A stretch of 64,000 nt of DNA from Verrucomicrobiota bacterium (GCA_016199985.1 JACQFQ010000058.1:1-64000); one strand, 5' to 3'; positions 34,482 through 43,335 are shown, counted from the stretch's first letter. The notes: generated by a model from the sequence alone, not told the origin. Numbers and translations: made by a program.

Positions 34482-34859
34482 GTGAAAAGAGTTTTGATTG
34501 TCCTGCTGACTCTCTTGTGGGTGGCGGCAAGCAACCATTGCAGGCTGGAATCGATTCCCAGCTTGCAGTTCTTCGCGTGCAGCGATCATGCGCAGAACGA
34601 CTCGCATCATGACACGAGCAATGACACGGACGGCTGCGCGTTCGAGACTCAACTTTACAAGGCGGAGACCGCTCAAGTTTCACTTCCCGCGCCTGTCCTG
34701 CTATCCACTGCTTCCCTCGTTCCAAAGTGGGCCGATCTTTCCGCTCTCCGGTCTTCAACTCCCATCCTGCCCGATGACGCTCCGATGGAGCTTTCCCGTG
34801 TCTGGCAATTCTCCTGTCGCGCGGCGCTCCCGCCTCGTGCTCCGTCCCTTCTCTCGTAA
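34482..34859 (+). CDS. small secreted His/Cys/Asp-rich protein at the head of the metal operon
   Basis: About 125 residues. GTG start at 34482 gives a clean signal peptide (VKRVLIVLLTLLWVAAS), followed by NHCRLESIPS and CSDHAQNDSHHDTSNDTDGC, which is rich in His, Asp and Cys and could bind metal ions. A TTG at 34467 is the alternative start. No named domain recognised. It lies directly before the TolC-CzcA genes, and a second Cys-rich secreted protein occupies the same place before the other pump set (45133), suggesting a shared role in periplasmic metal capture. Function is inferred only from position and composition. Confidence 0.65.
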   Translation: MKRVLIVLLTLLWVAASNHCRLESIPSLQFFACSDHAQNDSHHDTSNDTDGCAFETQLYKAETAQVSLPAPVLLSTASLVPKWADLSALRSSTPILPDDAPMELSRVWQFSCRAALPPRAPSLLS

Positions 34860-34974
34860 GTAGTCCCGTTCGGGACCCCTCATCACGGACCCGGTGTGCC
34901 CGCCGCGCATCGCGGCAGTCATCCATCGTCGGTTTGAACACAGTTTGTCGGTCTGTCCGTTTGCCCATTTGCTT

Positions 34975-36285
34975 ATGAAGAATTGGAATCGTTGTCAGCT
35001 GGGTCTTTGTCTGCTGGCCGCGCTCACGCGCAGCGTGGTCGCGGCGGAGAAGGATTCGCCGCCTTCGCCCTCCACCAACGATGTCCCGGTCGCGCTCGAA
35101 GCGTTGGTCGCGGATGTCGTGGAGCACAATCCTGAACTCAACTTCTACCTCGCCGAAGTCGCCGCCGCGAAGGGCGAGCGTCGCACCGCCGGGACGCGGG
35201 CCAATCCCGAAGTCGCCACGACGTTCGGGCAGAAAAGCGCGCGCGGCGGCGGAATGTCCGCCGAGGGCGTCGCGTGGTCGGTCAGCGTGCAGCAGACCAT
35301 TGAATGGCCGGGGCGCATCCCGTTGCGGAAGGCCATCGCCAACCAGCAGATTCAACTGGCCGACCTCGGCCTTGCGCAGTTCAAGACGGCGCTGGCTGCG
35401 CGCGCGCGCACGCTCGCTTACAATCTATTCGCCGCGCAGGAGAAGGCGGCGGCGGCGCACGAAGTGGCCGACCGTTTCCAGCAGTTGCGCGAAGTCCTCG
35501 TGCAACGCGACCCGGCGGGACTCACGCCGTTGCTTGAGACGCGCATCATCGAGGCGACCGAACTCATCCTCAAACGCAAGTCGAGCGAGGCCACCCTGGT
35601 CACACAGGCGGCGATGCTCGAACTGAATCAACTGCGCGGCGTGCCGTGGACGCAGCCCGTGAGGATCCAGCCGACACCGCTGGTGTTCAGCGCCGCGCCA
35701 GAAATGCGCACGCTGCTTGGCGCGGCGCAGACGAACAACTTCGAGTTGCGGATGCGCGGCGTGGAGTTGGAGCAGCAGGGCTTCAAGGTGTCACTGGCGC
35801 AGAAGGACAAGTATCCGGCGTTTAAGGTCGGGCCGTATGTCTCTCAAGAGCGGGCGGGCGACCGTGAACAACAAATTGGCATCGGCATCTCGATGCCCAT
35901 TCCACTTTGGAACAAGAACAAGGGCGGGGTCGAGACAGCCACGGCACGGCAGAAGCAGGCAGAGACTTCGCTCTACGTCACGCAGCGCGACATCGAGCGT
36001 CGCGTCGTGGAGCGGGCGCTCACGTATCAGGCCAAGCTCGGCGAGATGGCGAAGTGGCGGGCTGAATCCATCGAAGAATTTCGCAAGGCGGCGGAACTGG
36101 CTGACCGTCACTACCGCCTTGGCGCGGTGCCCATCGCCACGTACGTCGAGTTGCAGAAGCAGTATCTCGAAGCGGTCGAGGCTCTGCTCGACACCCAGCG
36201 CGAGGCGCTGGAAGCGGGTCAGGAAATCCAACGGCTCACCGGACTCGACTTCAACGCCGTGACCGTGAAGGAGGACGCGAAGTGA
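34975..36285 (+). CDS. TolC-family outer-membrane efflux protein (CzcC/CusC-like)
   Basis: 436 residues with a signal peptide (1-24, LCLLAALTRSVVAAE). Two TolC-type repeats: the first with VVEHNPELNFYLAEVAAAKGER and a Q-x-I-E-W-P-G-R segment (VQQTIEWPGRIPLR), long coiled-coil helices (about 120-200, 290-400), and a second repeat near GISMPIPLWNKNKGGVETA. It forms the outer-membrane duct of an RND system. Its stop overlaps the adaptor gene start as GTGA, so the set is translationally coupled. CzcC versus CusC is chosen from the neighbouring CzcA-type pump. Confidence 0.92.
   Translation: MKNWNRCQLGLCLLAALTRSVVAAEKDSPPSPSTNDVPVALEALVADVVEHNPELNFYLAEVAAAKGERRTAGTRANPEVATTFGQKSARGGGMSAEGVAWSVSVQQTIEWPGRIPLRKAIANQQIQLADLGLAQFKTALAARARTLAYNLFAAQEKAAAAHEVADRFQQLREVLVQRDPAGLTPLLETRIIEATELILKRKSSEATLVTQAAMLELNQLRGVPWTQPVRIQPTPLVFSAAPEMRTLLGAAQTNNFELRMRGVELEQQGFKVSLAQKDKYPAFKVGPYVSQERAGDREQQIGIGISMPIPLWNKNKGGVETATARQKQAETSLYVTQRDIERRVVERALTYQAKLGEMAKWRAESIEEFRKAAELADRHYRLGAVPIATYVELQKQYLEAVEALLDTQREALEAGQEIQRLTGLDFNAVTVKEDAK
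36268..36274 (+). promoter_or_regulatory. ribosome binding site of the short adaptor gene
   Basis: A perfect AAGGAGG lies 7 bases before the GTG at 36282, inside the end of the TolC-like gene. It fixes the non-ATG start and supports coupled translation. Confidence 0.7.
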
Positions 36286-37040
36286 AGCTGCTTTCTCTAC
36301 TCTCAACGCTCCCCCTCATCGTGGCGCTTGGCGTGGGCTGCGATTCAAAACCAGCCGGCAGCGCCGAGTCGGAAGGCGGCACGAACACCGTGGCCTTGTT
36401 CAAGGAAGGGAAAGGCGTCTGGTTCACGGACGAAACCAAAAAGCTCTTCGGAGTGGAAGTGGCCGAGGTCGGCGAGAAGCCGATGCGGCGGCGCGTGGAG
36501 AAGACGGCGCAAGTGTATCGCGCAGCCGACGATGGCGGCACGGCGAGCGGCATTGTGCGGCTCACGACCAATGAACTCGCCAGCCTGAGCGTCGGCCAGT
36601 CCCTGCGCCTCTCAGCAGGGCCGAACGACGCGTCACAGTTCAAGGGCAGGCTCGAGCGTCTGGACATTCAGACCTTGCCCTTATTCGGCGAGGTCGAGGC
36701 GTTGATCGAATTCACGGACCCCAACCATCGCTGTTCCGTCGGCGATTTTTTGACCGTTTCATTCGATGGGGAATCCAAGCCCGCGCTGGTCGTGCCGGAG
36801 TCGGCTCTGCTCACCGCCGCTGACGGCAGCTATGTTTACACCGTCAACGGAACGCGTTTGACCCGCGCCCGCGTCAAAGCGGGCGCAGCCGCCAACGGCC
36901 TCGTCGCCATCGAAGACGGGTTGTATGCAGGGGATTCCGTCGCCGCCAAAGGCGTCGAGAACCTCTGGCTCGTCGAACTGAGCGCGCTTAAGGGAGGGAC
37001 GCCGTGCTGCCCCGCGCCGAAGAAAAACTCCGACAAATAG
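36282..37040 (+). CDS. short RND periplasmic adaptor lipoprotein (CzcB-like, lacking the hairpin)
   Basis: 252 residues, against about 380-520 for normal CzcB/CusB adaptors. A lipobox (LGVGC) follows a short signal sequence. The sequence then goes almost directly into beta-barrel and membrane-proximal regions (LSVGQSLRLSAGP, GEVEALIEFTDPNHRCSVGDFLTV, VVPESALL). The lipoyl/biotinyl-like halves and the alpha-helical hairpin that normally touches TolC are missing. It ends with a Cys pair (GTPCCPAPKK). Both its ends are intact (RBS at 36268, stop 8 bases before the pump), so it looks like a real compact adaptor and not a frameshift. Confidence 0.8.
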   Translation: MKLLSLLSTLPLIVALGVGCDSKPAGSAESEGGTNTVALFKEGKGVWFTDETKKLFGVEVAEVGEKPMRRRVEKTAQVYRAADDGGTASGIVRLTTNELASLSVGQSLRLSAGPNDASQFKGRLERLDIQTLPLFGEVEALIEFTDPNHRCSVGDFLTVSFDGESKPALVVPESALLTAADGSYVYTVNGTRLTRARVKAGAAANGLVAIEDGLYAGDSVAAKGVENLWLVELSALKGGTPCCPAPKKNSDK

Positions 37041-37047
37041 GCATTAC

Positions 37048-40000
37048 ATGGTCGCTCGCATTTTTGAATTCTCCCTCCGCCAGCGCGCGCTCGTGCTGAT
37101 GGGAGTCGTGGCCCTCGCCGTCGCCGGCGCCTGGTCGGCGGCGCGGCTGCCCATCGACGCCGTGCCGGACATCACCAATGTCCAGGTGCAAATCAACACC
37201 GCCGTCGCGGCCCTTGCGGCGGATGAAATCGAAAGGCAAATCACTTTCCCCATCGAGACGGAGATGCAGGGGTTGCAAGGCTTGGTGGAGTTGCGCTCCA
37301 TCTCGCGGTTCGGATTGTCGCAAGTCACGCTGGTCTTCGACGACCACGCCGACATCTATCGGGCGCGGCAACTGGTGACGGAGCGGCTGCAAAACGTCAT
37401 CGGTGAACTTCCGCGCGGCACGCAACCGAAGCTCGCGCCCATCACGACGGGCCTGGGCGAAGTCTTCTTCTACACGGTGGACTATGCGCCCACCGCGACG
37501 AACAAGCCGCCCACTCGCTACGAACAGTTGCTTGAACTGCGCCAGATTCAGGAATGGATCATCAAGCCGATGCTCCGATCCGCGCCCGGCATCGCCGAAG
37601 TCAACACGTCCGGCGGCTACGTAAAGCAAATCGTCGTGCTGCCCAACCCGGACAAGATGATGAGCGCGGGACTGTCGTTCGATGAACTGGCCGGTGTCGT
37701 CGGTGAGAACGTCGAAAACGCGGGCGGCGGCATTGTGCAGCGCGGCGGCGAGCAAATCACCATTCGCTCCGCGGGCCGGGTGCGGACCACGGCGGAAATC
37801 GGCAACCTGCCGATCAAGTTTGGCGGGCGCGTCCTGCCCCTGCTCGTCAAAGACGTGGCGGAAGTCGGCGTTGGTTCCGCGTTCCGCGTCGGCGCGTCGA
37901 CGATGAACGGCGAGGAAGCGGTCGTGTGCTGGGTGATGATGTTGAGCGGAGCCAACAGCCGAGTGGTCGCGCGGCAGGCGGGCGAGAAGCTGAAGGAGAT
38001 TCAGAGGAAGCTGCCCGAAGGCATCGCCGTCCGCACGGTGTATGACCGCAGCGAACTCGTCAACCACACCATCGGCACGGTGGAGAAGAATCTGTTCGAG
38101 GGCGCGATCCTTGTTGCGGTGGTTTTGCTGGCGCTGATTGGCAACTGGCGGGCCGCGCTCATCGTCGCCGCCGCGATTCCCCTCTCCATGCTTTTCGCCC
38201 TCACCGGCATGGTGCGCTTCGGCATCTCCGGCAATCTGATGAGTCTCGGCGCGGTGGACTTCGGCCTCATCGTTGATGGCGCGGTAGTCATCGTGGAGAA
38301 CGTCGTGCGTCAACTCGGCCTGAAGCAGCACCAGCTCGGTCGCCGCCTCACCGTCGAGGAACGGCTGCACACGATTCGCTCGGCCAGTAATCAAGTCGGA
38401 CGGCCGATGGTCTTCGCCGTCATCATCATCACCATTGTCTATGTGCCGATCCTCGCGCTCACTGGCATCGAAGGAAAGATGTTCAAGCCAATGGCGCTGA
38501 CGGTCATCTTCGCGCTCATCGGTGCGCTGGTGCTTTCTTTGACGGTTGTGCCGGTGCTTTGTTACTTCTGCCTCGGCGGTTCCATCAAGGAAGGCGACAA
38601 CTGGCTCGTGCGTGCGGCCAAAAGGATTTACGAGGCGATGTTGCAATGGGCGCTGGGGCATCGCTGGGTGGTGATGTTGGTCGCCGTCGCGCTGTTCGCA
38701 GTGTCGGTCTTCGAGTTCAGGCGTCTGGGCGCGGAGTTCGTGCCCCAACTGGATGAAGGCTCCACCGTGCTCATGCTCACCGGCCCGGCCAGCGTCGGCA
38801 TTGACACGTCCCTCGCGCAGCAGAAGAAGGCCGAGGCCGCATTGATGAAGGAGTTCCCCGAAATCACCCACATCTACTCGCGCATCGGCACCGCCGAAGT
38901 GCAAACCGACCCGATGGGGCCGAACCTCTCGGACACGTTCATCTTCTTCGTGCCCCCGGAGAAGTGGCGCAAGGTGAATGGTCGCACCATTACGAAAGAC
39001 GACCTGGCGGAAGCGATGAGCAAGACGATTCAGGCCAAGACACCCGGACTCAGCCCCGCCATCACGCAGCCGATTGAAATGCGCTTTAACGAACTGCTCG
39101 AAGGCGCGCGCGCCGACATTGCGGTAAGGGTTTTTGGACAAGACCTCGCTGTGCTGGAGAAGGCTCAGACTGACGCTTGCGCCGTGCTGGAAAGAATACC
39201 CGGCACCGGGGACGTGGAGTTCGATGCCTTCGGTAAAGCGCCCGTGCTTGAAATCACCCTCAACCGCACGAACATGACGCGTTACAACGTCCACGCCAGC
39301 GAAGTGAACAAGATCGTGGTCGCAGCGCTCGGTGGGGCCAACGTCGGCACGCTTATCGAAGGCAACCGCCGCTTTGAGATTGTCGTGCGGATGCCCGAAG
39401 AACGCCGCGAGAAACTGGAGCTTCTCGACCGCCTCCCGCTGCGCACGAGTGACGGTGGGCTGATCCCACTCGGCAAAGTGGCCAACATTTCGATGACCGA
39501 AAGAGTCAGCACCATCAACCGCGAGGCGGGCCAGCGCCGCGCCGCCTTGCTCGTGAACCTGCGCGGGCGCGATGTGCAAAGCTGGGTGAACGAAGCGCAG
39601 GCCAAACTCGCAGCCGAAGTAAAGCTGCCGGATGGCTACTATTTCGATTTCGGCGGGCAGTTCAAAAATCTGCAAGCGGCGCGGACGCGGCTGGCGATTG
39701 TCGTGCCGCTCGTGCTGGCGCTCATCTTCATCCTCATCTTCGCCGCGTTCGGAAGTTTGCGGCAGGCGTTCGTCATCTACTCAGGGATTCCGCTGGCGAT
39801 GACAGGAGGCGTCTTCGCGCTCGTGACGCGTGAACTGCCGTTCAGCATTTCAGCAGGCGTCGGCTTCATTGCGCTCTCCGGCGTCGCCGTGCTCAATGGT
39901 GTCGTGCTCATCACTTACTTCAACCAGTTGCGGGAAGAAGGCCGCGCCGTGCTCGACGCCGTGCGCGAAGGCGCGCTCACGCGGTTGCGTCCGGTGCTGA

Positions 40001-40206
40001 TGACGGCGCTTGTTGCGAGTCTCGGCTTTGTCCCGATGGCGCTGGCGACCGGCGCCGGCGCGGAAGTGCAACGCCCGCTAGCCACGGTCGTCATCGGCGG
40101 CATCCTGAGTTCCACTTTCCTGACACTGCTGCTTCTGCCCGTGCTTTACGCGTGGGCGGAGAACAAAAGCAGACCAGCCTCATCCAACACCATCAACACA
40201 CCATGA
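37048..40206 (+). CDS. heavy-metal efflux RND pump, CzcA type
   Basis: 1052 residues, 12 membrane helices with two large periplasmic loops, the standard HME-RND layout. The opening SLRQRALVLMG and DAVPDITNVQVQI are family marks. TM4 carries D404-F-G-L-I-V-D-G-A-V-V-I-V-E-N, the HME1 (Co/Zn/Cd) signature, unlike the CusA copper/silver form of the second pump here. It takes up metal from periplasm or inner membrane and expels it by proton exchange through the TolC-like protein. Its stop overlaps the next small gene as ATGA. Substrate by signature: divalent Zn, Cd or Co. Confidence 0.94.
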   Translation: MVARIFEFSLRQRALVLMGVVALAVAGAWSAARLPIDAVPDITNVQVQINTAVAALAADEIERQITFPIETEMQGLQGLVELRSISRFGLSQVTLVFDDHADIYRARQLVTERLQNVIGELPRGTQPKLAPITTGLGEVFFYTVDYAPTATNKPPTRYEQLLELRQIQEWIIKPMLRSAPGIAEVNTSGGYVKQIVVLPNPDKMMSAGLSFDELAGVVGENVENAGGGIVQRGGEQITIRSAGRVRTTAEIGNLPIKFGGRVLPLLVKDVAEVGVGSAFRVGASTMNGEEAVVCWVMMLSGANSRVVARQAGEKLKEIQRKLPEGIAVRTVYDRSELVNHTIGTVEKNLFEGAILVAVVLLALIGNWRAALIVAAAIPLSMLFALTGMVRFGISGNLMSLGAVDFGLIVDGAVVIVENVVRQLGLKQHQLGRRLTVEERLHTIRSASNQVGRPMVFAVIIITIVYVPILALTGIEGKMFKPMALTVIFALIGALVLSLTVVPVLCYFCLGGSIKEGDNWLVRAAKRIYEAMLQWALGHRWVVMLVAVALFAVSVFEFRRLGAEFVPQLDEGSTVLMLTGPASVGIDTSLAQQKKAEAALMKEFPEITHIYSRIGTAEVQTDPMGPNLSDTFIFFVPPEKWRKVNGRTITKDDLAEAMSKTIQAKTPGLSPAITQPIEMRFNELLEGARADIAVRVFGQDLAVLEKAQTDACAVLERIPGTGDVEFDAFGKAPVLEITLNRTNMTRYNVHASEVNKIVVAALGGANVGTLIEGNRRFEIVVRMPEERREKLELLDRLPLRTSDGGLIPLGKVANISMTERVSTINREAGQRRAALLVNLRGRDVQSWVNEAQAKLAAEVKLPDGYYFDFGGQFKNLQAARTRLAIVVPLVLALIFILIFAAFGSLRQAFVIYSGIPLAMTGGVFALVTRELPFSISAGVGFIALSGVAVLNGVVLITYFNQLREEGRAVLDAVREGALTRLRPVLMTALVASLGFVPMALATGAGAEVQRPLATVVIGGILSSTFLTLLLLPVLYAWAENKSRPASSNTINTP

Positions 40207-40646
40207 AAACACCAAGGGTCATCCATACTCTCATCACCGTCTTTACACTGGCCGCTTTCAGCGCGGTCGGCGCCGACAAAATCATCGGCGGGCCGAAAGG
40301 CGGACGCCTGCTCGAGAACCCCACGCCCCGCGCCGAGTTCTTCGTCGAGAAAGACCGCACTGTCACCATCACTTTCTACGATGCGGCACTGAAAGCTGTG
40401 GCTCCCGGCGAGCAGACCGTGAACGTCGTCGCCGAAGTGAAGAGCGGCAAAGTAGAATTGGAGTTCGAGAAGAAGGGCGACGTCCTCGTTTCCAAGACGC
40501 CGTTGCCTGAAGGCGATGGGTACAACGTTGTCGTGCAGATCAAGACCAGGCCCGACGCCAAGCCGCAAAACTTCCGCGTCAAATACGACACACGCGCCTG
40601 CGGCGAGTGCAAACGGCCCGAATACGCCTGCACCTGCGGGCACTAA
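40203..40646 (+). CDS. small periplasmic protein with C-terminal Cys/His cluster
   Basis: 147 residues with a signal peptide (1-24, LITVFTLAAFSAVGADK). A beta-rich domain follows, with immunoglobulin/FixH-like composition (AEFFVEKDRTVTITFYD). The C-terminus is a compact metal-like cluster: RACGECKRPEYACTCGH, four Cys and one His in 17 residues. It overlaps the pump gene by ATGA, so it is made in step with CzcA. No named family; a periplasmic metal chaperone or binding role is inferred from position and the Cys cluster. Confidence 0.8.
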   Translation: MKTPRVIHTLITVFTLAAFSAVGADKIIGGPKGGRLLENPTPRAEFFVEKDRTVTITFYDAALKAVAPGEQTVNVVAEVKSGKVELEFEKKGDVLVSKTPLPEGDGYNVVVQIKTRPDAKPQNFRVKYDTRACGECKRPEYACTCGH

Positions 40647-40654
40647 ACGGCTAG

Positions 40655-40672
40655 AGCGCCGGCACTGGCGCT
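40655..40672 (+). terminator. short hairpin after the CzcA operon
   Basis: A 6-bp inverted repeat (AGCGCC / GGCGCT) with a 6-base loop, starting 9 bases after the stop codon at 40646. No T tract. A weak terminator or end structure between the pump operon and the permease gene. Confidence 0.25.
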
Positions 40673-40703
40673 GAGACCCGAACGGTGCTAGGAAAACAGC
40701 ACG

Positions 40704-41750
40704 ATGAAAGGCGTCTTCTATGCGCTGCTGGCCGCGCTGCTCTTTGGCGCGAGCACGCCGCTCGCGAAGTCGCTGCTCCCGCAGATGACGCCGCTGATGC
40801 TGGCCGGACTCCTTTACCTCGGCTCCGGCGTTGGGCTGGGCGCGTATTCGTTCCTGCGCTCCCGCCGCGGCGACCCGTCGCGGAACGAAGCGGCGCTGAC
40901 TCGAAAGGACGCGCCTTGGCTGGCAGGCGCGATTGTCGCCGGTGGGGTCATCGGCCCGGTGCTGTTGATGTGGGGGCTGGGCGCGACTCCGGCATCGAGC
41001 GCCTCGCTGCTGCTCAACCTTGAAGGAGTGCTGACGGCGTTGCTCGCGTGGTTCGTGTTCAAGGAAAACTTCGACCGGCGCATCGCGCTCGGCATGGCGC
41101 TCATCGCGGCCGGCGGAGTGAGTCTGTCGTGGACGGGCCGACTGGAACCAGGCGTGCCGTGGAGTTCTCTCGCCATTGTTGGCGCGTGCCTCGCGTGGGC
41201 CATCGACAACAATCTCACGCGCAAAGTGTCTGCGGGCGACCCGGTGCAAATCGCGATGCTCAAAGGACTGGTCGCGGGCGGTGTGAACACGGGACTGGCG
41301 CTGGCGCTCGGCGCAAAGCTGCCCGCCGCGCCATCGCTGCTGGCGACCGGCGTGGTCGGCTTCTTCGGCTACGGCGTCAGCCTGACCTTGTTCGTGCTCG
41401 CGCTCCGGCACATCGGCACGGCGCGGACGGGCGCTTATTTTTCCATCGCGCCGTTCGTAGGCGCAGCCATTTCGGTTTTCCTCCTGGGCGACAAGCTCAC
41501 CATCGGATTCTCCCTCGCCGCCGTCCTCATGGCGTTTGGGGTCTGGCTGCACTTGACCGAACGGCACGAACACAAGCACCGGCACGAGCTGATGGAGCAC
41601 GAGCATTTGCACTGGCATGACGACCATCACCAGCACACTCACGGTCCTGCCGCTCCTCCCGGCGAACCGCACAGCCACCCGCATCGGCACGAGCCATTGA
41701 TTCATTCACACCCCCACTACCCGGACATTCACCACCGCCACGGGCATTGA
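40704..41750 (+). CDS. DMT/EamA-family permease with a histidine-rich tail
   Basis: 348 residues. Ten membrane helices in two EamA repeats occupy residues 1-282 (ALLAALLFGASTPLAKSL; second repeat GACLAWAIDNNLTRKVSAGDP, with the family A-x-x-W pattern). From about residue 286 the protein ends in a soluble tail with 23 histidines in roughly 62 residues (HEHKHRHELMEHEHLHWH and HSHPHRHEPLIHSHPHYP). Such His tails are seen in zinc and nickel transport proteins and imply metal binding. AGGA at 40690 is the probable ribosome site. Direction and substrate of transport are unknown; metal export or import by a DMT protein is an inference from the tail and the island. Confidence 0.9.
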   Translation: MKGVFYALLAALLFGASTPLAKSLLPQMTPLMLAGLLYLGSGVGLGAYSFLRSRRGDPSRNEAALTRKDAPWLAGAIVAGGVIGPVLLMWGLGATPASSASLLLNLEGVLTALLAWFVFKENFDRRIALGMALIAAGGVSLSWTGRLEPGVPWSSLAIVGACLAWAIDNNLTRKVSAGDPVQIAMLKGLVAGGVNTGLALALGAKLPAAPSLLATGVVGFFGYGVSLTLFVLALRHIGTARTGAYFSIAPFVGAAISVFLLGDKLTIGFSLAAVLMAFGVWLHLTERHEHKHRHELMEHEHLHWHDDHHQHTHGPAAPPGEPHSHPHRHEPLIHSHPHYPDIHHRHGH

Positions 41751-41906
41751 GGCGCCGATGCGGGACTGTTTGGCCAGATTTGCCCACCATGGCTGAGACC
41801 GTTCACAATTCTTGCGGGCGAACCGCACGGTGGCTCCCGGCCTCATTGAAAATGGCTTCTTCCGATCAGCGCACAGGCATGGCATAACTTCTGCGTAGTT
41901 TAGCGC

Positions 41907-42758
41907 GTGCGTTTGTGGCCCTGTGCAATTCTGGTTCTCGTGAACCGCCTGTTGCAGGCGGAGACGGTGGCGTCCCCACTCCGCGAATTGCCCATTCAGT
42001 TCCGTGAAGGGTTGTTATGGGTGGAAGTTTGCGTGCCTCAAAGCAAATCGCCTTTGCACTTCCTCCTGGATTCGGGCGCGAGCGCCAGTGTCGTGAACCT
42101 CAGCACGGCGCGGCGGCTTGGTTTGGAACTCGGCCCCAAGGTAAGCGTGACCGCCGTGGCCACGATGTTGACGGGGCACTGGCCGGTGAAATTGTCCGCC
42201 AAGGCGAGCCGGCTTGAACTGCCCGGCGAATATCTCGCGCTTGATTTGAGCATGTTGGCCAGCGCGTGCAGCTGTTCAGTGGACGGTTTGATTGGCGCGG
42301 ATTTCTTTCGCGACCGCGTGGTGGAAATTGATTACGTGGCGCAAAAGCTCCGCGTGCTTGATGCTTTGCCGAGTGACGCCGGCGCCAATGCGATTCCGCT
42401 GGAAGTTCGTCGCTGCGGTATGCGTGTCGCGGTGAACGTCAATGGCGGCAAGAGTCAGTGGGTGCGCGTGGACACTGGCTGCGCGACGGCCTTTCAATGG
42501 GTGACCTCGAAGGAGCGCGCCGACAAATGCACGAGCAAACTGGCGGTTGGCTTGGCCGAGCTTTCGATTCCGCAGACTATGACCGGCCTTCGCATCGGGA
42601 ACCACTACCTCGACACCGTGCCGACCGGGTTGCATCGCAAGGCCATCTTCCCCGGTGAATCTGGACTGCTGGGCAACGGTCTTCTGGCGGACTTCGGCGT
42701 CGTGACGATTGACGCGAAAGCGGGCCGACTCTTTCTCGGACACAGCCCGGCCAAGTAG
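41907..42758 (+). CDS. exported retropepsin-like aspartic protease with two active-site motifs
   Basis: 283 residues, GTG start at 41907, with a short hydrophobic leader (CAILVLVNRLL) that is a probable signal sequence. Two aspartic-protease-like motifs are present: LLDSGASASVV with Asp55 and VRVDTGCATAF with Asp189. A psi-loop-like IGADFF segment (LIGADFFRD) follows the first. Retropepsin-like bacterial proteins usually carry one motif and dimerise; two motifs in one chain suggest a pepsin-like bilobed enzyme. The first triad is D-S-G and the second D-T-G, both allowed. Substrate unknown; sits inside the metal island with no obvious partner. Confidence 0.75.
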   Translation: MRLWPCAILVLVNRLLQAETVASPLRELPIQFREGLLWVEVCVPQSKSPLHFLLDSGASASVVNLSTARRLGLELGPKVSVTAVATMLTGHWPVKLSAKASRLELPGEYLALDLSMLASACSCSVDGLIGADFFRDRVVEIDYVAQKLRVLDALPSDAGANAIPLEVRRCGMRVAVNVNGGKSQWVRVDTGCATAFQWVTSKERADKCTSKLAVGLAELSIPQTMTGLRIGNHYLDTVPTGLHRKAIFPGESGLLGNGLLADFGVVTIDAKAGRLFLGHSPAK

Positions 42759-42926
42759 CGGGTTCGTTTCTTCCACAAGGTCCCTCCATTCGAGCGGCGA
42801 TTCATCGCGGCTGTCTGTCCTGACTCGTTGCTAGTCCACAAACTCTGAGGGATTCGCCCGGCTGCGGCGTAGTGAGGAGTGTGAACAAAGCGGCGGAAAG
42901 CCGCGCAACAACGAAAGACTGACGAT

Positions 42927-43262
42927 ATGAAAAATACACTTCTCCTCGCGGCTGCCACCGCAACGCTCCTCACCGCAGTCAACACCGCCAAGGCCGATGA
43001 ACCGTTCTTGTCGCCGCGTGCCAAGGCAAATCAAACGCTCAACGTCTCTGGCAACGGCAGCGACCCGGACTTGGTTCGCGGACAGAACGACCTCGGTGTC
43101 GCCGCCGCGTCGAAGGCCTCTGGCCACCATTCGGTTATCGCCGGCGCCTCCAAGAACGCCCCTGACTTGGTGCATGGCCAGCCGATGGTCACGGCTTCTC
43201 CGAAGGGACTTCAACAACTCCGCGAGAGTGGCCGGGCATTCCAAATCGCACCGTTGAAATAG
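42927..43262 (+). CDS. small exported hypothetical protein (111 aa)
   Basis: Signal peptide residues 1-23 (LLLAAATATLLTAVNTAKADEP). The mature part is hydrophilic, without Cys, and contains two related short stretches ending in DLVRGQND and DLVHGQPM about 40 residues apart, a possible internal duplication. No family recognised. It precedes the anti-sigma-like and CnrX-like genes and is likely part of their transcription unit. A 5-bp GCGGC/GCCGC hairpin lies at 42890-42904 in the leader. Confidence 0.65.
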   Translation: MKNTLLLAAATATLLTAVNTAKADEPFLSPRAKANQTLNVSGNGSDPDLVRGQNDLGVAAASKASGHHSVIAGASKNAPDLVHGQPMVTASPKGLQQLRESGRAFQIAPLK

Positions 43263-43335
43263 TCGTGGCGACCCCGTTCGCAACCGGTAAACTGCGCTAC
43301 GCGGCGGATCCTTCCGTCGCTGGCGCTGATGTAAC

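Noticed and set aside
36988..39675. Very long open frame antisense to the CzcA-type pump gene
   Set aside because: It is Arg/His/Asp-rich without any domain and mirrors the codon bias of the true gene; high GC third positions create such shadows.
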